DNA of 64,000 nucleotides from Desulfoluna sp942491485 (GCA_942491485.1 CALOAX010000011.1:248001-312000); one strand, 5' to 3'; shown: positions 8,490 to 17,559, counted from the stretch's first letter. The notes: generated by a model from the sequence alone, not told the origin. Translations and numbers: made by a program.

Positions 8490-8800
8490 CAAGGGGCTGA
8501 GCCCCTTGACCCCAGGTTCGCGAATACTCCCGACCTTCGTTCCTCAGGTCGATCACATTCGCTGACGGGCGTAGCCCGTAAACAACGGCCGAGGTTATTA
8601 AAACTCTGTCGTGAAACCCAAAGGTTGACGTTTACCAAAATCTTTCGGGTGAAAGTAACGTCATAAAACGTTGATGGAAGAGCAGCAGACCGCTTCAAAC
8701 GCCCTTGCGCTTTTTCCTGAGGTACGAAGGGAAAAGCACAAGGGCAATAAGCTTTCGAGGTGGCTCACCTCACCGCCGTAGGCCTGCCTTTTCCACGCGC
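8490..8800. repeat. Dispersed intergenic element, copy 4 (diverged)
   Basis: Fills the 334-base gap after the cupin gene. Left part: AAGGGGCTGAGCCCCTT hairpin, GGTTCGCGAATAC, CCTTCGTTCCTCAGG, CATTCGCTGACGGGCG. Right part: CTGAGGTACGAAGGGAAAAG, then CTTTCGAGGTGGCTCACCTC and ACCGCCGTAGGCCTGCCTTTT. Between them sits an unrelated hairpin, TGACGTT (8626-8632) with AACGTCA (8657-8663) around an inner CTTTC/GAAAG stem. Confidence 0.7.
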
Positions 8801-8823
8801 CTTACCCATAAAAGGCACTCCCC

Positions 8824-9591
8824 ATGATATCTTTTGTATTGCACATCGTCTTTCATGGAGATCTCGGCTGGTTTCTTTCCCGCCGAAACTTAGAACCTGA
8901 GTTGCGCCTTGTGCGTGACAGGCGGGCCTCCATCAAGGATATTCTTGAATCCCTTGGGGTGCCCCACACCGAGGTGGGCCAGATCCTCTGCAACGGCACT
9001 CCGGTGGATTTTCATAGGATTCCGACCCAGGACAGCAGCTTCGATATTCACCCCGTTGCACCGCCCCTGAACGTCACCGGCCCCACTCTTTTAAGGCCTG
9101 AACCATGGGAGAGTGTTCGCTTTCTTGTGGACGACAATGTAAGCCGGCTCAGCGGCCTCCTGCGATCGGTCGGCCTGGATGCCGAGCATATAAAAGGTGC
9201 GTCCGACACGGACCTTGCCGATATCGCCGAGGCCCAGCGACGCATTCTCCTCAGCCGGGACATTGAGCTGCTAAAGCGAAAAAAAATCCTCTTTGGACGC
9301 TTCATCCGGGCCACACAACCCTACCAGCAGTTGAAAGAGGTGCTCACCTTCTTTGGACTTGAGGGCCCTTACGCTCTTTTTTCACGCTGCTTTCTCTGCA
9401 ACATCCCCATCCAGCCAATCCCGAAGGCCACCGTCCTTCACCGCCTCAAGCCCGAAACCCGCCAATACGTCGACACCCTTTACACCTGCCCCTCCTGCCA
9501 AAAGCTCTTCTGGCACGGCACCCACTGCAAGGCCATGTTAAGCAAGATGGCCGAAGTCGGCATCAATGTCACACCTCATAATGTAGCCTGA
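8824..9591 (+). CDS. Mut7-C ubiquitin-like / RNase-domain protein
   Basis: 255 aa. Residues about 1-85 form a ThiS/ubiquitin-like domain (LRLVRDRRASIKDILESLGVPHTEVGQILCNG). Residues about 95-190 match the Mut7-C PIN-like RNase fold: RFLVDDNVSRLSGLLRSVGLDAE and TDLADIAEAQRRILLSRDIELLKR carry the expected acidic residues. Residues about 190-245 form a zinc ribbon: CFLCNIP and CPSCQKLFWHGTH. Domain order is the standard one for bacterial Mut7-C proteins. A nuclease role is suggested by the fold; the RNA target is unknown. Stands alone between two repeat elements. Confidence 0.88.
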   Translation: MISFVLHIVFHGDLGWFLSRRNLEPELRLVRDRRASIKDILESLGVPHTEVGQILCNGTPVDFHRIPTQDSSFDIHPVAPPLNVTGPTLLRPEPWESVRFLVDDNVSRLSGLLRSVGLDAEHIKGASDTDLADIAEAQRRILLSRDIELLKRKKILFGRFIRATQPYQQLKEVLTFFGLEGPYALFSRCFLCNIPIQPIPKATVLHRLKPETRQYVDTLYTCPSCQKLFWHGTHCKAMLSKMAEVGINVTPHNVA

Positions 9592-9595
9592 AAAA

Positions 9596-9775
9596 AGTCT
9601 CCGGCGGCCCTGCCGGGGGCCAAACTTTTGAAAAGTTTGACAAACAGGTTTTAAGAACACGCCCTGATAGCGCACAAATTATAGTCGGATGTGATTTACC
9701 CCGAGGAACGAGGGGTAAAGCGCATCCGCTACCAGCTTCCAAGGTGGCACACCTTGCCGCCGGAGGCCTTTTCCC
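9596..9775. repeat. Dispersed intergenic element, copy 5 (near complete)
   Basis: The clearest full unit: left end GTCTCCGGCGGCCCTGCCGG, then AAACTTTTGAAAAGTTT, then GCGGATGTGATTTACCCCGAG and its partner GGGGTAAAGCGCATCCGC around the CGAGGAACGAGG core, then CCAAGGTGGCACACCTTGCC and right end GCCGCCGGAGGCCTTTT. Ends are inverted over 12 bases with one mismatch; unit length about 175 bases. Confidence 0.88.
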
Positions 9776-9991
9776 CTTTGCCCTCTGTGGCTAACCCGGC
9801 TTTGACCATAAGAGGGCAATCCGGTGGACATAACCCACCGCATCGGTTAGGATGCTGAAACCTTGCTCGGATATTTCACAAAAGGGTGCGTTCATCGACA
9901 GCGTCCCCCGAAGTGTCCGGAGCTGGATGGGTTGCCAGTTTCAGCCAAACCATCCATTTGATTTTCATGTTATCAGGGAATGATTTTTCAG

Positions 9992-11875
9992 ATGCACACA
10001 CGTCTTTTTGATATGAAACAGACCGGCAGGCTTCTCAGGTGGGGCGGCTGGTTCACCCTGGCCAACACTCTTCTGGCCCTTCTGATTTCAACGCGTTACT
10101 TTGCCATGCTTACAACACCGGAAAGCCCCATGGCATGGGCCTACCTCCTCAGCATGCCCCCGGGCCACATGGCCATGCTGGCCTTTGCCCCGTTTCTGCT
10201 CTTTTTTCTTCCCGTCGCCTTCTTTGGGCCGGTGAGACGGCTGGCCAAAGGACTCCTCATCGGTGTGGCGACCCTCGGGCTCACCACCCTGGTCATCGAC
10301 ACCATCGTCTTTTCCCAGTACCGTTTTCACATAAGCCCCATCTACCTGGACATGATCATCAAAGGGGGCAACCAGATTATCGGGTTTTCCACCCAGACCT
10401 GGGTCATGGGCATCTCCGCCATTGTGCTGCTTCTTCTCTGCCAAGTGGGTCTCGCCCACCTTCTATGGAAACACCTGGACACCATTTCAGCAAAGCGACG
10501 CGGCTTTTCCGTCTCCATGGTCCTTGTGGCCCTTCTCCTGGGAAGCAACCTCATCCATGTCTGGGCCGATGCCCATTACGATCGCAGCGTCACCACCCTG
10601 ACCCGCTACTATCCCATTCTCTATCCGGCCACAGCTAAAAGCTTCATGGCCAAACAGGGGTGGATCGATCACGAAGCCTACCGTAAAGAGCAAATGCTCA
10701 AAGGCAGCTCATCGAGCGGTTCGCTCAACTACCCCCTGGCAGCCCTTGACATCCAGCCCCCTGAAAAGAAACTGAACGTGCTGATCCTGGTTCTGGACTC
10801 CTGGCGATATGACGCCATGACCCCGGAGATCACACCCGGCATCGACGCCTTCAGCAAAACCGCAACCATGGCATCCCAACATTACAGCGGCGGGAACGCA
10901 ACCCGCATGGGCATCTTTACTCTCTTTTACGGCCTTCCCGGCAGTTACTGGCACGCGTTTCAGAGCAACCAGACAGGACCGGTCCTCATGACAACGCTGC
11001 TTGAAAATGATTATAAAACCGGTATCTTTGCAAGCGCCCCTTTAAACAGCCCGGAGTTTGACCGCACCGTCTTTGCCGACGTCAAGGAGTTCCCCATCGA
11101 GACACCCGGGGCAACCACCGCAGAGCGGGATATTGAAATCACCCGCCGCTGGCTGAGCTGGCTCGACTCCCACGAAAAAAAGGACGCGGAGGATCCCTTC
11201 TTCGGGTTTCTCTTTCTCGACTCCCTCCACGGGTATCAGTACCCTGCGGACTACCCGAGATTGTTTCAACCCGCCTGGGAGAGCGTTAACTACCTTGTGC
11301 TCAACAACGAAACCGATCCCACCCCCTTCCGGAACCTTTACAATAACGTTGCCCACTTTCAGGACAGCCTGATCACCCAAATTCTGGATGACCTGAAAAA
11401 TCGAAATCTTCTGGACGAAACCGTGGTGATCATCACCGGCGACCACGGACAGGAGTTCAACGACAACAAAAAGAACTTCTGGGGCCACAACGGCAACTTC
11501 ACCGAAGCTCAAACCCGGGTGCCCTTCATCCTCCACTGGCCCGGAAAAAAGCCTGAAACCATCGCCAATCGGACCAGCCACATGGACGTGCCCCCCACCC
11601 TCATGGCCAACATCCTGGGCTGCACGAACCCACCGGACACATACAGCAGCGGTCGAGATCTCTTAGCAGCCGACAACCCACCCCTCACGAGCCTTCTCAT
11701 GGGCAGCTACTCCAGTTTTGCCCTCTACGACTTTGAAAAAGAGCGCATCACGGTTCAAAAAGCCGGCGGCCTCTATGATGTCTACGACGGAGAGTACAAC
11801 GAACGGCCCCATGCCGAGTTGGACGCCCCGGCGGTTCTTGAGGCCATGAAAGAGATGAGCCGGTTCTACCGATAA
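9992..11875 (+). CDS. YejM/PbgA-like inner-membrane sulfatase-fold protein
   Basis: 627 aa from ATG 9992 (AGGGA 12 bases upstream; ATG 9980 abuts that site, ATG 10013 is also possible). The N-terminal DUF3413 domain has five membrane helices (to about residue 185: WGGWFTLANTLLALLISTRYF, VIDTIVFSQYRFHI, IHVWADAHYDRSV), followed by a periplasmic sulfatase-fold domain. Visible site residues: D269 (LVLDSWRYDAM), T304 in SGGNATRMGIF, D484-H485 (GDHGQEF). E. coli YejM senses lipopolysaccharide and restrains LpxC degradation through LapB; similarity extends over the whole length. The GDHGQE metal-type motif, which I recall as degenerate in E. coli YejM, is present here, so enzymatic activity cannot be excluded. 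Confidence 0.85.
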   Translation: MHTRLFDMKQTGRLLRWGGWFTLANTLLALLISTRYFAMLTTPESPMAWAYLLSMPPGHMAMLAFAPFLLFFLPVAFFGPVRRLAKGLLIGVATLGLTTLVIDTIVFSQYRFHISPIYLDMIIKGGNQIIGFSTQTWVMGISAIVLLLLCQVGLAHLLWKHLDTISAKRRGFSVSMVLVALLLGSNLIHVWADAHYDRSVTTLTRYYPILYPATAKSFMAKQGWIDHEAYRKEQMLKGSSSSGSLNYPLAALDIQPPEKKLNVLILVLDSWRYDAMTPEITPGIDAFSKTATMASQHYSGGNATRMGIFTLFYGLPGSYWHAFQSNQTGPVLMTTLLENDYKTGIFASAPLNSPEFDRTVFADVKEFPIETPGATTAERDIEITRRWLSWLDSHEKKDAEDPFFGFLFLDSLHGYQYPADYPRLFQPAWESVNYLVLNNETDPTPFRNLYNNVAHFQDSLITQILDDLKNRNLLDETVVIITGDHGQEFNDNKKNFWGHNGNFTEAQTRVPFILHWPGKKPETIANRTSHMDVPPTLMANILGCTNPPDTYSSGRDLLAADNPPLTSLLMGSYSSFALYDFEKERITVQKAGGLYDVYDGEYNERPHAELDAPAVLEAMKEMSRFYR

Positions 11876-11877
11876 AG

Positions 11878-11982
11878 AATGCCTCCGGCGGCCAGGGGAT
11901 GATCCCCTGGACCCCAGGTTGCGAATGCTCCCAGTCCTCGTTCCTCGGGCTGATCGCATTCGCTTAGGGCTTCGCCCTTGAT
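11878..11982. repeat. Dispersed intergenic element, copy 6 (left half)
   Basis: GCCTCCGGCGGCCAGGGG then ATGATCCCCTGGACCCC (a hairpin CCAGGGGAT/ATCCCCTGG), TTGCGAATGCTCCC, CCTCGTTCCTCGGG, GATCGCATTCGC and TAGGGCTTCGCCCTT. It lacks the right half and begins 2 bases after the yejM-like stop. Confidence 0.8.
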
Positions 11983-11992
11983 TCAAATAAAA

Positions 11993-12030
11993 AACCCGTT
12001 GAAGCCCCTTTCACAGGGGCCCAACGGGTT
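11993..12030. terminator. Bidirectional rho-independent terminator
   Basis: AACCCGTTG (11993-12001) pairs with CAACGGGTT (12022-12030); an inner GCCCC/GGGGC stem extends it. A-run on the left and T-run on the right suit both the plus-strand yejM-like gene and the convergent chemoreceptor remnant. Confidence 0.85.
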
Positions 12031-12072
12031 TTCTTATTCTATACAAGTGTCACGTCCAGACAGAATCCGGTA

Positions 12073-13872
12073 TCACAGCCTGTAAAGCTCATCCAGGCTG
12101 AGGAACATGTTGTCCTTGGCTTTCAGAAAATCCTTATAGCGTCTTTCCGCTCCGGCCTTGTCCCCCTTGTTCCAGAGGCTCACCACCCTTTGGCCACGGT
12201 GTGCACCTGCTCATGGTGATGGCCCAGCGTTTCGAAGATGGCCTCCCCTTTGAACTGCTGCCCTTCGCCAAAATACCACTTTCCGAAATAATGCGATCCA
12301 CCGCGGCGTTCACTCCGTTCACCTGCTGAGCCACCTCCTGAACCGCCTGGGAAGACTCCACCACCTGGTGATTGACATCATCAATACCTGCGGCGGCCTG
12401 GTTTGCGTTTTCGGCAATTTCCCGGGTGGCAATGGACTGCTCCTCCACGGCACCCGCGATGCCGGTAACAAGGGCGCTGACCCGATCAATGGATGTCTCC
12501 ACCCCGCCGATGCGCTCAACGTTCTCCCGAACCGCCTGCTGCACCCGGTCTATGTTGGTGCGGATGCTGTTGGTGGCATCGGCCGTCTGGCCTGCCAGGT
12601 CTTTGATCTCACCGGCAACCACGGCAAAGCCTTTGCCTGCTTCCCCTGCCCTTGCGGCTTCAATGGTAGCGTTCAGGGCCAGAAGATTGGTCTGTTCGGA
12701 AATTTCGGTGATTGTTCCGGTGATCTGCCCGATATCCCGGGCCGCCTCATCGAGCTTTGTCATCATCTCAGAGACGTGCCGCGCCTGGGACACGGCATCA
12801 TTGGTTGTTCCCCGGGCCTGCTCGGTATTGCGCGCAATCTCCGTGATGGTTGCATTCATCTCTTCGGCGGATGAGGCCACCGTCTGCACATTGGTGGATG
12901 CCTGCTCTATGGATGCCGCCACGCTGGCCATATTGGCTGTCAACTCTTCCCCTGCAGCAGCAACGCCTCAGAGCGCCTGGACGTATCTTCCACGTTGTCG
13001 TGGGTTTCAGCATTAAGCTTGTTGAACTCCATGGACGACTCTTTTACGGCATCGCCGTTTCCGGTAATATCCCGGACCATCATCTGGAGCTTGTCCATAA
13101 AAAGGTTAAACCAGTGGGCCATCTCGCCCAGTTCGTCACGGTTCCCCACCTCAAGGCGCCTGGTGAGATCGCCTTCCCCTTCGGCGATGTCCTGAAGGCG
13201 TATCGCTGCCTCCCGAATGGGTCGCACAATTCGCCCGGCCGTGAAAAACCAGCAAAGGGCTGCCAGAACGAGACAGGCGCCCAGGAGGGTGTACATGTAG
13301 AGTTCCCCCTTGTCACCCAGCGCCTTGATCTTGTGAGACGTTGACTGCAACTCATCCTCAAAGGTTCCCGCGGCGATCATCCAGTCCCAGGGGGCAAAGT
13401 AACTCACCTTCACAACCTTCTTGCGTTCCTTCCCGGCGCTGTCCTTAAACCAATACGAAAAGTCCGCGGTTTCACCGGCTTTCAAGCTCTTAGCCAGGGT
13501 GATCATCTCCTTGATAAATGAGGTTCCCCGGCTGTCCTTCAGCTCATAAATATTACGGCCGTCTTCCTTGCCGCCTTCGGAAATCACGTAAGTTCCCTGG
13601 CTGTCGAGAACATAAGCGTACCCGGTCTGCCCTACCCGGATGGCCTCAATGCCCTTGCGAACACCGGCCACCTTCTCCTGGGGGATCCCCACATAGAGCA
13701 TGCCGATAATATCGCCTTCGCCCTTTTTAATGGGGGCGTAACTCGTGATGTACCAGCTGTCCACCACAAAGGCTCGCCCCTTAAAGGTCTCCCCCCGAAG
13801 CACGGCAGCAACCACAGGGTTGTTCTGCCCACCGGGATTGGTTTTCGGCACGTAAGTCCCCACAGCCCTCAA
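12073..13872 (-). pseudogene. Methyl-accepting chemotaxis protein remnant (truncated, multiply frameshifted)
   Basis: Reading the minus strand from 13872 gives, in order: the C-terminal part of a Cache sensor domain (TYVPKTNPGGQNNPVVAAVL to WDWMIAAGTFEDEL), a membrane helix, HAMP (VRPIREAAIRLQDIAEGEGD), then a frame change near 12950, the chemotaxis signalling domain (hairpin tip ISEQTNLLALNATIEAARAG), a second change near 12275 to KWYFGEGQQFKGEAIFETLG, and a third near 12190 to SLWNKGDKAGAERRYKDFL, ending at 12073. The last two pieces are a CZB zinc-binding domain. No first membrane helix or N-terminal Cache half is present: the frame begins at a TTG inside the T-run of the neighbouring terminator. 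Three frame changes plus a missing 5' end indicate a decayed gene; the 810- and 930-base open pieces are unlikely to be functional. Confidence 0.85.
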
Positions 13873-13909
13873 TAAAAATGGGGACGTCCATGGTAAATCA
13901 GACGTCCCC
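13871..13909 (-). terminator. Rho-independent terminator of the WG-repeat gene
   Basis: Perfect 9-bp stem GGGGACGTC (13880-13888) / GACGTCCCC (13901-13909), followed on the minus strand by ATTTTTATT (13879-13871). Confidence 0.8.
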
Positions 13910-13952
13910 TTCTGTTTCCCTGAAACCCAGCAAGCCCGAGCACCCCATCGGG

Positions 13953-14534
13953 CTACATATGTCCGATTTCACTCTGCGTGAATAGAACCGGCACAATCTC
14001 TTCACCTTGCCTGTCGATATACCCCCACAAACCGTCAGTGATCCGTGAATGGCCATTGCCGTCGGATGGCTCTGCGAAACAGCCTTTGCAAACAAGGGCC
14101 CTTCCCCCTTCAAAGGGCCATCCCCAATCGTACCGGGGGGGAATCACTTCATCAAATCGCCTGTTGAACCAGGCCATTTTTCCGTTGACGACACTACGCG
14201 TGAGGCCTTCTGAAAAGTAATCCGGTCCGTTGTCAAAGGGGATGACAGCAAGCATGGCCCCATCGGGTTTAATATAAAAATGCTGGTCACCGATGAGGGC
14301 AGATGCAAGCCCGTGGCTGTCAAAACGGATCCGGTTCAGATGCTCCTTTGAAAACAGCTGTCTCCCTTCCACCCGAACAACGCAATTCTCATACACCTCC
14401 AATTCCGGATGGGGGGTTGTTTCGGTTGGCCTGGCACAGTACCAGCATTCGACCCCTTCTCCGGCAAGGGCCATTCCGGTCGCCAGTAAAATGGCTGTTA
14501 TTGAGCTCAAAATGTTAAGGGGTTGTTGAATCAT
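13953..14534 (-). CDS. Secreted WG-repeat protein
   Basis: 193 aa from ATG 14534, preceded by AAGGATCCC; the frame extends further upstream without a ribosome site. Signal peptide at residues 1-27 (ILLATGMALAG). A CWYC pair follows near residue 32. The body carries WG-type repeats: KMAWFNRRFDEVIPPRYDWG and GLWGYIDRQGEEIVPV, with GGRALVCKGC between. Such repeats usually occur in exported proteins of unknown role. Single gene with its own terminator. Confidence 0.8.
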   Translation of the reverse strand: MIQQPLNILSSITAILLATGMALAGEGVECWYCARPTETTPHPELEVYENCVVRVEGRQLFSKEHLNRIRFDSHGLASALIGDQHFYIKPDGAMLAVIPFDNGPDYFSEGLTRSVVNGKMAWFNRRFDEVIPPRYDWGWPFEGGRALVCKGCFAEPSDGNGHSRITDGLWGYIDRQGEEIVPVLFTQSEIGHM

Positions 14535-14744
14535 GGGATCCTTGGGCACAGTTGCCCGAAGAAAAGGACGGGATCCGTAGCCACGCGGGCCACGGACCCC
14601 GGTTTTATGAATCTTCAAGGGGGATTCCCCTATCGGGATTAATCGTTGGATGTGCCCGGTCTTTGTGAGGCAATGCAGTGGATCAGGTCTGAGGAGGGTG
14701 CCATGCGTGGTTCAGTCGAAAGGGGTTTCAGCACATCGCGTTCA

Positions 14745-14945
14745 TTACACCTTGATCGGCGGGGTGCCTTCTTGGAATTCCTTTATAATTTTATCCCTGA
14801 ACTCAGGGGTATCCTGATATCCATGGACCTTTGTTCCGTGTTGAACCACGGCCTCGAGAAGCTCTTCTTTCGTATCTGCCGCAAGGGCGACCGAGCACTT
14901 GTGCTCACCCGGATAGTTGCGGCAATCGATATAGTATCGTGACAT
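14745..14945 (-). CDS. DUF1059 small protein
   Basis: 66 aa from ATG 14945 (GGGAGT upstream; the in-frame ATG at 14975 lacks a site). Sequence RYYIDCRNYPGEHKCSVALAAD, then ELLEAVVQHGTKVHGYQDTP and FRDKIIKEFQ fits DUF1059: an N-terminal CxxxPG..C segment and a C-terminal helix with VxHGxxxHG. Soluble and small; function unknown. Between 14535 and 14744 I see no gene. Confidence 0.8.
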   Translation of the reverse strand: MSRYYIDCRNYPGEHKCSVALAADTKEELLEAVVQHGTKVHGYQDTPEFRDKIIKEFQEGTPPIKV

Positions 14946-15102
14946 GAGTGTTACTCCCGTTGTTGAAGTGGCCATGATGCAGGGAGCGGCCCAGGGTGGC
15001 GTCCGCTGCCTGCCCTCCTGGCAAGAAGTGAGAGACTCACTTCAGAGGAGTGATTATACCACAAAGCAGAAAAGGATTATGCAAAAAGAATGGGGGATTA
15101 AC

Positions 15103-15216
15103 ATGGAACGAAGACCAACCCATCTCGGTGCGAACAGCGAAAATCAAGCCAGTGGGCCCGATGCAAACACCGTACCCGGCAACGAAGAGACAGAACAAGA
15201 ACGGATGAAACCATAG
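15103..15216 (+). CDS. Possible small hydrophilic protein, 37 aa
   Basis: ATG 15103 follows GGGGGA by five bases. The predicted product is very polar (ERRPTHLGANSENQASG... ending EETEQERMKP), without hydrophobic segments or recognised motifs. It could equally start at ATG 15079. I do not recognise it; support is limited to the ribosome site and composition. Confidence 0.3.
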   Translation: MERRPTHLGANSENQASGPDANTVPGNEETEQERMKP

Positions 15217-15384
15217 CTGTTCTGAATAGATTCATCAGCTATATTCATCGCACAATCCGTTCCCAATATCAGAGAGTTACACCGAAACCCTTTTATTGTC
15301 ATCCGCCAAACCCTTTTCTCTTGCTTTTTCTACGGTGAACCGTTAAAAGTCCTCTCTTTCCATCTTTAAAATGAAATATCTACC

Positions 15385-15425
15385 ACGGGCATGGATCTCA
15401 ACGGGAGGTCCATGCCCGTTTTTTT
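15385..15425 (+). terminator. Strong rho-independent terminator without an obvious gene before it
   Basis: Perfect 11-bp stem ACGGGCATGGA (15385-15395) / TCCATGCCCGT (15409-15419) with a 13-base loop and seven Ts. The nearest upstream open frame ends at 15216, about 170 bases away, so a small RNA between 15217 and 15425 is possible. Confidence 0.85.
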
Positions 15426-15583
15426 GTGTTGTTATAAAAGATGTGCTTGAAAAAAGTCACCGTTAAACGCGCCTCACACCATCATCGTGTGCGAAAGGGC
15501 TGTAACACCGCGACATATCGTATGTCACCACCACTTGTTCGACTTTTTTTATAGAGCCATCAAAAAATAATAAAGAGACGTGA

Positions 15584-17194
15584 ATGTTTGAACTGATCAG
15601 AAGAAGAACGAGCAGCGTGAAAAACGATGTCACATCGGGAATCACCGTGGCCCTGGCACTTGTCCCCGAAGCCGTGGCATTTTCATTTGTCGCAGGGGTT
15701 GACCCCCTGGTGGGACTGTATGCGGCCTTTATGGTGGGCCTTATCACTGCCGCCTTCGGTGGCCGCCCGGGCATGATCTCCGGAGCCACCGGCGCCCTGG
15801 CCGTGGTGATGGTCTCCCTTGTAAAAGAGGGCAACGCCCTTGGTCTTGCCATGGCCCAACCCGTTGCGGACATGGGATTGCAATACCTCTTTGCCACGGT
15901 CATCCTCATGGGCCTCATTCAAGTGGCAGCCGGAGCCTTCAAGCTGGGCAAGTTCATCCGCCTCATCCCCCACCCGGTGATGCTCGGATTCGTCAACGGC
16001 CTGGCCATCGTGATTTTCCTCTCTCAGCTGAACATGTTCAAAACCGTGGATGCCGGCATCGCCCACTGGCTTCAGGGCACCGAACTGATGACCATGGCGG
16101 CCCTGGTCATCGCCACCATGGCGATCATGGTACTCCTTCCCAAAATCACCCGTAAAATCCCCGCGGCCTTAACGGCGATTCTCGTCGTCACCGCCATCAC
16201 CATTTCGCTGGACCTGGACGTGGCCACCGTGGGCTCGTTTATCAGAGACGGCGGGGGCGAAGGCCTCAAAGGCGGTCTTCCGGTCTTCCAGGCTCAGATT
16301 TTCACCATCATCCCCTGGAACATGGACACCCTGATGTTCATTCTTCCCTACGCCATCATCCTTGCCGGTATCGGACTCATCGAGTCCCTGCTTACCCTGA
16401 ACCTTCTGGATGAGATCACCGAAACCCGCGGCAACAGCAACCGCGAATGCGTGGCTCAGGGTGCGGCAAACATCGCCACCGCCCTTTTCGGGGGCATGGG
16501 CGGATGCGCCATGATCGGCCAGTCCATCATCAACGTCAATGCAGGGGGCAGGGGCAGGCTTTCCGGTATCACAGCGGCCCTCTCGCTCCTGTGCTTCATC
16601 CTCTTCGGGTCCGCCTACATCGAACTGGTTCCCATTGCTGCCCTCACCGGCATCATGTTCATGGTGGTCATCGGTACCTTTGCCTGGTCCAGCCTCCGGA
16701 TCATGCACAAAATCCCCAAATCAGACGCCCTGGTCCTCATCTCGGTATCGGTCCTCACGGTGATGTTCGATCTTGCCGTGGCCGTCTTTGTCGGCATCAT
16801 CATGTCCGCCCTGGTCTTCTCCTGGGAGAACGCCCTGCGCATCCGGGCCCGGAAGCGACTCAAGGACGACGGCACCAAGGTCTATGAAATCTGGGGCCCC
16901 CTCTTCTTCGGGTCCACCAAGATGTTCGTCTCCAAATTCGACATCAAAGACGACCCCGAGCATGTGGAAATCGATTTCGTCGAATCCCGTGTATCTGATT
17001 ATTCAGGCATCGAAGCCATTTCAGGCATCGTGGAAAAGTATGAAAAGGCAGGCAAGCAGGTCAAGCTCAAGCACCTGAGCACCGACTGCAAAAAACTCCT
17101 CAACAAAGCAGATGCCAAATACAAGTCCATCATCCTGGAAAAGGTCGACGACCCCAGGTACCACGTGGTGGCCGACCCCAACAGCTTTCATTAA
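15584..17194 (+). CDS. SulP-family anion transporter with STAS domain
   Basis: 536 aa. Starts with the SulP amino-end pattern SSVKNDVTSGITVALALVPEAVAFSFVAGV, then GLYAAFMVGLITAAFGGRPGMISGATGA; more than ten membrane segments run to about residue 415; the cytoplasmic STAS domain follows (about residues 430-515: VYEIWGPLFFGSTKMF, HVEIDFVESRVSDYSGIEAI). Motifs such as GLIESLLTLNLLDEITETRG and NRECVAQGAANIATALFGGM are typical. Substrate could be sulfate or bicarbonate; in a sulfate reducer sulfate uptake is attractive, but the sequence alone does not decide. No operon partner; the gene follows a strong terminator. Confidence 0.9.
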   Translation: MFELIRRRTSSVKNDVTSGITVALALVPEAVAFSFVAGVDPLVGLYAAFMVGLITAAFGGRPGMISGATGALAVVMVSLVKEGNALGLAMAQPVADMGLQYLFATVILMGLIQVAAGAFKLGKFIRLIPHPVMLGFVNGLAIVIFLSQLNMFKTVDAGIAHWLQGTELMTMAALVIATMAIMVLLPKITRKIPAALTAILVVTAITISLDLDVATVGSFIRDGGGEGLKGGLPVFQAQIFTIIPWNMDTLMFILPYAIILAGIGLIESLLTLNLLDEITETRGNSNRECVAQGAANIATALFGGMGGCAMIGQSIINVNAGGRGRLSGITAALSLLCFILFGSAYIELVPIAALTGIMFMVVIGTFAWSSLRIMHKIPKSDALVLISVSVLTVMFDLAVAVFVGIIMSALVFSWENALRIRARKRLKDDGTKVYEIWGPLFFGSTKMFVSKFDIKDDPEHVEIDFVESRVSDYSGIEAISGIVEKYEKAGKQVKLKHLSTDCKKLLNKADAKYKSIILEKVDDPRYHVVADPNSFH

Positions 17195-17208
17195 AGGCCA
17201 GAAAACGT

Positions 17209-17310
17209 TGCCTCCGGCGGCCAGGGCATGATCCCCTGGACCCCTTATTGCGAATGCTTCGAGCCCTCGTTCCTCGGGCTCAAAACATTCGCTTACGGGC
17301 TATTCGCCGG
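17209..17310. repeat. Dispersed intergenic element, copy 7 (left half)
   Basis: TGCCTCCGGCGGCCAGGG then ATGATCCCCTGGACCCC, TTGCGAATGCTTCGAGC, CCTCGTTCCTCGGGCTC and ACATTCGCTTACGGGC. Nearly identical in layout to copy 6 and placed in the same way, shortly after a stop codon. Confidence 0.8.
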
Positions 17311-17353
17311 TTACCGATATTGGCACGCCATATGGTTCACCGAATATGCCGCC

Positions 17354-17392
17354 TTCATTTCTGTCAGCCCCGCAAGGGCTGGCAGAAATGAA
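17354..17392. other. Isolated 17-bp hairpin
   Basis: Arm 17354-17370 (TTCATTTCTGTCAGCCC) pairs with 17376-17392 (GGGCTGGCAGAAATGAA); 17 pairs with one G-T, loop CGCAA. No T-run follows on either strand. It differs from the dispersed element and was not seen elsewhere in the window. Confidence 0.8.
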
Positions 17393-17559
17393 CGTAAACA
17401 CAAGACCACAGGCATTTCCGCGTTTTCTTCCCAAGCAGTGGCGTCGCCACACCCACCGCCAAGGCATGTTTAACCACTGTCATAGTTGGCTCTCCCCCTT
17501 GAATTCACCGCTTTTTAACCTTTTCTGCCCCGATACAGCCTCCACAAACCCGGATCGTG

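Noticed and set aside
14944..15216. 90-aa plus-strand frame from 14944
   Set aside because: Its first part is antisense to the DUF1059 gene start and lacks a ribosome site; only the last 37 codons have any support.
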